This document shows positions 8,114 through 12,719 of a stretch of 12,719 nt of DNA, one piece after another. The stretch is from Pleurotus ostreatus/Saccharomyces cerevisiae fusant (taxonomy: Eukaryota > Opisthokonta), in assembly GCA_024196135.1 (NCBI GenBank), contig JAMQCK010001043.1:1-12719 (forward strand), given 5' to 3'. The translations under genes and the position numbers were made by a program. The notes under the pieces are model-generated. The model saw only the letters and a list, made by a program, of their open reading frames with translations. It searched no databases and was not told the origin of the DNA. Every line of letters begins with the position of its first letter. Position 1 is the stretch's first letter.

Positions 8114-8682
8114 TCACTGCGCCGCGTGGTCGAGTATAGAAGAGGGAGAGCACGAGACTAGAGCAAGGACGCAGGAACGACTTCGAGGTATTCATGGCGG
8201 TTGAGCGTGGTTATGATCGAGGTACGGTGGGTATGAGACGCACCCTCTGTGTCGCGTAAGGGCGGGCGAGAAAAGGGCAGGAACAGCGAAGTATTTAGCG
8301 GGAGCGCGAGAAACAGGTCAGAGGGACTAGATGACCTGTAGGACAGAGGCATTGTGCGACGCGAGACCAGTATTGAATTGCAGGAGAGTACATGCGACCC
8401 TCATGAGCCGCCGCCACAGGGCGCACTGATATGGGCGCGCATTGACAGCAAAGTACAGCGCCCAGCATCGACAGAAGGGGTAACAAATATACAGAAAGAT
8501 TCGTGCGCAAGAAATACCGCCTGACAGGGCATTGTAGCACGGCAAGTTCAGCATCAAGGTTGTGGTCAAGTTCAACATCGCCATTGATGCCAACGGCCCC
8601 GCCCCGATCGATCGACCACCCACGTGGATCGCCATCAGCAATAATCCATTCCCTCCCCTTCCGCCACACCCATCCATCTACC

Positions 8683-9441
8683 ATGGGTCGCCTTCGCCGT
8701 TCTCGCGCGCACCACGCCCGGCGCGATGTGCATCGTGCGGCACGGACAAGGGTGCGTATGGAAGGAGGATGATAAACGGAGGGGAGAAAGATGCTGACGA
8801 GGATTGCAGGTCCGCTCGAAAGACCTTGACCAGATTCAGCTTATAGACTTGGATCCCAAGGTGCGTTTTGCGTGCTTTTTCTACTCCGATACCCCCTTTC
8901 GCGGACAGACTCAATTATTCTTGCTGTACTAACACACCGTCACAGAACCGCGCCAAGCTAGAGGCCCAGGAGCTCGACTACGAAAAGCCCGGTCTCGCGC
9001 AACACTACTGCGTCGAATGCGCAAAGTCAGTCACCCCCTCCTCAGGTCATCTTTCCAGCACCATTCATCCTCATGCACTCCTCATCTTCCTCTTATCCTG
9101 TCCCCCCCTCACTTCGCGTTCCCTCCACCTAACCACATCCTTTTTCGCCTCCCTTCCTCATCTACCTCCTCCCCTCCCTCCCTCATCCATCCTCATCTTC
9201 AACCTCCATCTTACCCCCCATCCCCAGATACTTCGAAACCGACGCCGCCCTCCACACCCACTGGCGCTCCAAGCTCCACAAGCGCCGCTGCAAGCGCCTT
9301 GCCGAGCCCGCCTACACCATCGAGGAGGCCGAGGCTGCCGCTGGTCTGGGGCGCGATACAAGGAGAGCGCGCGCTGTGCCGGAGGCTGGGACGGCGATGG
9401 AGACGGACGCCACCCCAGTAGCGAGTGGTTCGGCGTCATGA
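8683..9441 (+). CDS. bud20: Bud20/ZNF593 family C2H2 zinc-finger, pre-60S ribosome biogenesis factor
   Basis: Four exons (8683-8751, 8810-8860, 8946-9025, 9228-9441) encode 137 residues. Introns are 58, 85 and 202 nt, all GT-AG, and the second has a perfect TACTAAC branch site at 8927-8933. The basic N-terminus (M-G-R-L-R-R-S-R-A-H-H-A-R-R-D), K-D-L-D-Q-I-Q, K-P-G-L-A-Q-H-Y-C and K-L-H-K-R-R-C-K-R-L followed by P-A-Y-T are hallmarks of the Bud20/ZNF593 family. The zinc finger is C62-X2-C65-X12-H78-X5-H84, with the wide His spacing typical of this class. In yeast, Bud20 is a shuttling factor that joins pre-60S particles in the nucleus and aids their export. The short tail after about residue 112 is variable and ends A-T-P-V-A-S-G-S-A-S. 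The ATG context is CTACCATGG, and upstream frames do not continue this protein. The gene diverges from rim101 across 3.2 kb and converges on the next gene. Confidence 0.95.
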
Positions 9442-10047
9442 TGTTCGCCTGTCCACGTCTGTGTCGCTTGTGGATATCCTTGTTCCCCAGTCTGTAGCCT
9501 TTCTGTAGCTCTATCCTTCTCTATCTGACATCGGTTCTGACTGAACACGAATCTCGCACGCAACGGAAGGAGGTTCAATACTTAAGATTAGATCACTACA
9601 CTTCACAACACATAAAGACGAGGTCATAAGGGTAAGTCGTAAGTACATGGTCAACACTAAGGGTGGTAGGTATACTATACGTGGAGGAGATCCGAGGCGT
9701 ATGGTACGATACGTTACGAGGAAATAGAAGAAATAATACGATAGAAGAGTAAAATGGAGTGGACTGAATATGAAGCACGGTGATTCCGAGTGAAAGAAGA
9801 AATGGATGAGGAGACGCAAGGAAGCGGTAAGGAAACGCAAGAGAAAGGTGATGAATGGAAGAAGAAAAGAGATAAATGAAAGAAACACGAGACATGCAAG
9901 CCACGGCAAGTATACACAACAGCACGAGAGCGAGCGAGACGGAGAGCAGCAGAGCAGGGCGCGAGGGATGGGTTGCGACAGTAGCGGTAGCCAGACAACA
10001 GTGCAGACGAGATGAGAATGGAAAGACCACGACACCGCTCTTCACCG
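9442..10047. other. Convergent spacer (3' ends of bud20 and the next gene)
   Basis: This 606-base stretch separates two convergent stop codons. From about 9720 to 9960 the plus strand is strikingly purine-rich (runs such as gaaagaagaaatggatgagg), so the minus-strand gene would have a pyrimidine-rich 3' UTR. The minus-strand open frames here translate to Leu/Ser/Phe-rich products of that composition and are not credible proteins. No clear poly(A) signal or RNA gene was seen. Confidence 0.55.
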
Positions 10048-11661
10048 CTATCTCTCCCCGAGGGTGAGCCCATTCACTCGCTCCCCCGCTCCTTCTACTT
10101 CGGGTTCCTCGCCCTCCTTGAGCCACGAGCGCACGACGGGGCGCAGGATGGGGCTCGCCAGGCCCATGGAGGCGCGCAGCGTGGGGCTCGCGGTCATGCC
10201 GACTGGGCGAGCGAAGGATAGGCCTGAGCTGTAGGAGCTCGGGCTGCCGGCGAATATGGTTGGACTGGTGTAGCCGTTGGGACTGCCGGCGAGCGAGTTC
10301 ATGCCGGAGCTACTCGACGAGCTCGAAGATGCATGCAGGCCGTTGCCATTACCGTTGTTTGATGTCTGGCTACTTGTTGGGTTGGTGGTCCCGGGGCTGA
10401 AAAGTACGCTTCCGCCGTTGGTAAGCAAGCCGCCAACTGTAGGACTCGAGGCTGCGGAGCTGCAAGAACTGCCGGGAATGCTCTTTGGTATGGCGAGCGG
10501 CATCCGCGGCGTCGCGCGTGGCGAGTGTAGGTGTGGGGAGACGCCGCGAGCGGCAACGTAGCCGCGCATGAAGGAGGATGGAGAACCCGCGCGGCCGATG
10601 GATGGTGATACCGCGCGGCGCTTCGCAGATGGGTATGGATCGTAGCGGTCATCGTCTGAGGTAGCATGTTAGTAAAGAGTCGGCAAGCGAGGTAGAATGG
10701 TAGACGCACGCTTTCGCTTGTTAGACCGCACTGTGCTGGATGTAGGCGGAGGTGTTGAGCGCCACTGCTGTGCAGGGGTCGAGGCAACCGACATCGAGGA
10801 TACCGACGGCGAGATAGAGGGCTGCATACGCATGAGACAAGTCTCGACAACGCAAGACGGCGCACTCACCACGTCCACGTCCATCAGACTGCCCGCACTT
10901 GGGCTTTCAGACACCCGCATCGCCGGGTCATCCCCGCACACACTTCCGGCGGGGGTCCGCGGCTTGCCGATCGGGATCGGCGCACTGGCGGCCATGAACG
11001 CATTGTCCTCCTCGTCGGAATCGTCGTCGCTCTCGTCGCCCTGGTCCCCGTCCTCGCTGGGCGCCTCCTCCGGGAAGCGCCCGCGGTCGTGCGCGTTGCG
11101 CGGGGATGGGAACGCCGCAAGCTCCGTGCCCGACGCGACGAGGCGCTGGAACACGGCCTCCCCGCGCGCTTCACTTTCCTCGGGGCGCGCCTCGGCTTCG
11201 GAGAGCAGGTTGAGCAGGCGCGGCGGGCGGAGCTGGGGAGGCGATCTATCAGTGGGGTGGGTCACAGGTGCTAGATCGAAACGCACTGGGTGTGAGAGGC
11301 GGCGCAGCTTCTGGGGCTCCGAGGCCTCGGACGCGCGGCGGCGGGGAGGTGTGAGGGGTGGCGACCGTCGTCGTGCGCGGCCGGGGGCAGCTGGGGGTGG
11401 TGGGGGCGGCGGGTACTCGGACCCACTGGAGGGCGGCGTATCGGTGCTCATGCGGTCGCGGTCGCTGTCGGACGCAGCGTCTTGCGTCTGCGGCACGCGC
11501 AGGGTAAACGACTCCGCCAGAGGACTGGAGAGGTGCGAGGCGAGGATGCTCTGGCGGCGGGTCTTGGCGAGCGGCTCATCGCGGTGGTGGTTGTCGGGCA
11601 ATATCGCGGAGGCGGGGAGGGCAAAGTCGGACGACGAGGTCGGGAGGGCCGGCCGCGCCAT
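10048..11661 (-). CDS. Ser/Pro-rich, probably nuclear protein of unknown function
   Basis: Proposed exons are 11661-10870, 10821-10710 and 10655-10048, giving 503 residues. The intron at 10656-10709 (54 nt, GTGCGT...CAG, with a TTTACTAAC branch site) is required to keep the frame. The other at 10822-10869 (48 nt, GTGAGT...CAG) is a multiple of three and could be retained, adding 16 residues. The ATG has a strong context (CCACCATGG). Visible features are a Pro run (84-90), basic RARRR and RRR patches (95-109), a short ordered-looking stretch (about 142-175), an acidic run (201-219), and a bipartite-like basic region N-K-R-K-H-D-D...A-K-R-R (298-315). Then come a Ser-rich section and a tail with S-P-T-L-R-A-S-M-G-L-A-S-P-I-L-R-P that looks conserved. 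I do not recognise a named family. The basic regions suggest a nuclear location, and the many S-P sites suggest phosphorylation, both by inference. Confidence 0.85.
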
Positions 11662-11722
11662 GGTGGTGGTAGTTGGGAGAGAACAAGTTGTACGAGGGCA
11701 AGAAGGGCTCGACGCCGTTCAT
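11576..11722 (-). promoter_or_regulatory. Possible upstream ORF overlapping the start of the Ser/Pro-rich gene
   Basis: An ATG at 11722-11720, 61 bases before the main ATG, opens a different frame of 48 codons (M-N-G-V-E-P-F-L-P-S-Y-N-L-F...). It ends at a TGA at 11578-11576, inside the main coding region. If the mRNA includes it, ribosomes starting there would bypass the main start. It could instead be an alternative N-terminus joined by an unseen splice, or lie outside the transcript. Context before this ATG (CCATCATGA) is weaker than that of the main start. Confidence 0.35.
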
Positions 11723-12113
11723 GATGGCGCCTCGATCGCTTGCCCAGTGCTATTTCAGGCAATACAATTGGGGTCTCTGATGGCATGCGGCAACGCCTAC
11801 ACGCACCCGTGCACAGCAAGGGCACAGGGCAATATACCGGGCAAAGGGCTTTTTATTGTTCTATTTCGAAGGCCTGAGCTTGCAGTGGCGGCCTCTTTCA
11901 CAACAGTTGTGGACCTTTCAGTCGTTGCTTGCACGGCGCGATAGCGCGCTCCACGAGGGCAGTCCCAGACACAACACGCGTCACCTACCTTCATGCCTCC
12001 ACCGACAGAGATCCGCACCCGACATGTCGCCGCAGAGGAGACTATCGTCCCGGATATATTGCACGAGTAGAGAGTATACACACGCTTTTGGTCTTTGATG
12101 AACCGCACGATAT
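11662..12113. other. Spacer and promoter region upstream of the Ser/Pro-rich gene
   Basis: This 452-base stretch lies between the MAPEG stop and the next minus-strand gene. It holds the 3' end of the MAPEG transcript and the promoter of the following gene. The minus strand has an ATTGTATTG stretch around 11760-11770 and a short TA-rich stretch at about 12050-12060. Neither is a convincing TATA box. No coding or repeat signal was seen. Confidence 0.5.
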
Positions 12114-12719
12114 TTAATGGCCAAGTGCCAAGGCCCCAGCGACATACGTGCCAGTCGAAATAAGAGCTGTGGAAGTCGGTCAGCAAAAGCTCCGTGGAGA
12201 TAACACCTCGAACGTGGCACAGATGGATATAAAGGACCCGTGCGGGCAAGAGCGGGAACGTCGGAAGCAGCGGGAACGTGGTGGGGTGAGAAACGACGAG
12301 GAGGGATACAGTTTGGACGAAAAGAGCAGGAAGAGACCCAGCGAAATGGCAACGTACCCAAGAAGCAGAGGGAGCCAATCCAACCGCCGCGGGCCTGGCG
12401 CTGGACACACAACCGTGTCAGTTATTTGCGCTGAAGCAACGTAAGGACCGTCCATGGAACGAACCTTGGACGGGTCGCCCGTGATGTACCCGAGCGTGTA
12501 GAGTACGCGCCCGACAGTCCAGAGGCCGAGAGCGCCGGCAGCGAATGTGGGGTACTGTTCGATTTGTGGGAAAGCGAGGGGTGAACGTCAGCTACTGTTG
12601 AGTTATATAGATTCGGTGCAGCCCACGGACCTTCAGAGCAGACAGAGCGGTGCTGTACAACACAATGAGTTGACCGGTTCAGAGACTGGAGACTTTTCAC
12701 TTACGCAGTGCAAATCAAG
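12114..12719 (-). CDS. 3' part of a MAPEG-family (microsomal glutathione S-transferase 3-like) membrane protein
   Basis: Five short exons read on the minus strand: 12719-12705 (partial), 12652-12631, 12554-12465, 12400-12358 and 12166-12114. They are joined by GT-AG introns of 52, 76, 64 and 191 nt in consistent phase, giving the last 73 residues and a TAA stop. The key segment Y-P-T-F-A-A-G-A-L-G-L-W-T-V-G-R-V-L-Y-T then L-G-Y-I-T-G-D-P-S-K is the conserved third-helix region of fungal MGST3-like MAPEG proteins. R-Q-A-R-G-G and a final hydrophobic helix (F-L-G-A-L-I-S-T-G-T-Y-V-A-G-A-L) follow, as expected. The family comprises small four-helix proteins of the endoplasmic reticulum membrane with glutathione transferase or peroxidase activity. 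The catalytic-side helices and the usual F-N-C-A-Q-R-A-H-Q-N region would be off the right edge, so activity cannot be judged. The 22-nt exon 12652-12631 is notably small. The 191-nt last intron is the least certain junction. Confidence 0.88.

Larger units (their letters stand above)
5526..8682. other. 3.2 kb divergent intergenic region between rim101 and bud20
   Basis: No open frame here has a recognisable domain, and the longer ones overlap each other on both strands, as expected by chance in GC-rich DNA. The region contains the GCCAAG clusters, a TATA-like element at its left edge and several diverged direct repeats between 6746 and 8113. The last 50 bases before bud20 are pyrimidine-rich (ccctccccttccgccacacc), a common feature just upstream of fungal start codons. 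A decayed mobile element or an unannotated non-coding RNA cannot be excluded. I see no terminal repeats or target duplications. Confidence 0.6.

Noticed and set aside
7659..8204. Overlapping open frames on both strands (129 and 139 codons)
   Set aside because: They lie across diverged direct repeats, have no domain signature or codon bias like the real genes, and overlap antisense to one another.
5526..8682. Possible decayed transposon in the long intergenic region
   Set aside because: No terminal inverted or long terminal repeats, target duplications, or transposase or reverse transcriptase motifs were seen in any frame.
9511..10126. Minus-strand open frames of 119-176 codons rich in Leu, Ser and Phe that look like membrane proteins
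   Set aside because: The hydrophobic composition follows directly from the pyrimidine-rich strand. They overlap each other in several frames and the 3' end of the Ser/Pro-rich gene.
10697..11944. Plus-strand open frame of 415 codons antisense to the Ser/Pro-rich gene
   Set aside because: It is the shadow of a GC-rich coding strand. The minus strand carries phased introns, a good start context and a conserved-looking tail.
11797..12408. Minus-strand open frame of 203 codons across the MAPEG 3' end
   Set aside because: It reads through the introns in the wrong frame. The spliced model gives a clear MAPEG match, and this frame does not.

Overview
The window looks like nuclear DNA of a filamentous basidiomycete, most probably an Agaricomycete. 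The genes are GC-rich and split by short GT-AG introns, mostly 48-85 nt, some with a TACTAAC-type branch site. They include a PacC/Rim101 zinc-finger regulator, a Bud20-type ribosome-assembly factor and a MAPEG membrane enzyme. The species is not identifiable by eye. No bacterial, viral or intact transposon genes and no tRNA or rRNA were seen.

Layout from left to right. (1) 1-1167, plus strand: the 3' end of a long, low-complexity Ser/Pro/Arg-rich protein of unknown function. (2) 1168-1789: no gene. (3) 1790-2978, plus strand: a broken or poorly spliced protein-kinase-like gene with a damaged catalytic loop. (4) 3188-5525, minus strand: a complete three-exon rim101/pacC gene. (5) 5526-8682: a 3.2 kb gene-free region between the divergent rim101 and bud20 genes. 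It holds 18 copies of the Rim101/PacC recognition core GCCAAG, counted by eye, and at least six sets of diverged short direct repeats. (6) 8683-9441, plus strand: a complete four-exon bud20/ZNF593 homologue. (7) 9442-10047: a convergent spacer with a purine-rich plus strand. (8) 10048-11661, minus strand: a three-exon, Ser/Pro-rich, probably nuclear protein that I do not recognise, with an overlapping upstream ORF at its start. (9) 12114-12719, minus strand: the 3' exons of a microsomal glutathione S-transferase-like MAPEG gene that runs off the right edge.

The genes do not form an obvious pathway, as is usual in fungi. The most notable signal is the regulatory architecture of rim101. Three GCCAAG sites lie 27-49 bp upstream of the outermost start codon, next to a TATA-like element. 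A perfect inverted pair lies 300 bp upstream, and further sites extend for more than 2 kb. This suggests strong autoregulation of the pH-response factor. The protein has three YPXL motifs, the type bound by PalA/Rim20 during pH-signalled processing.
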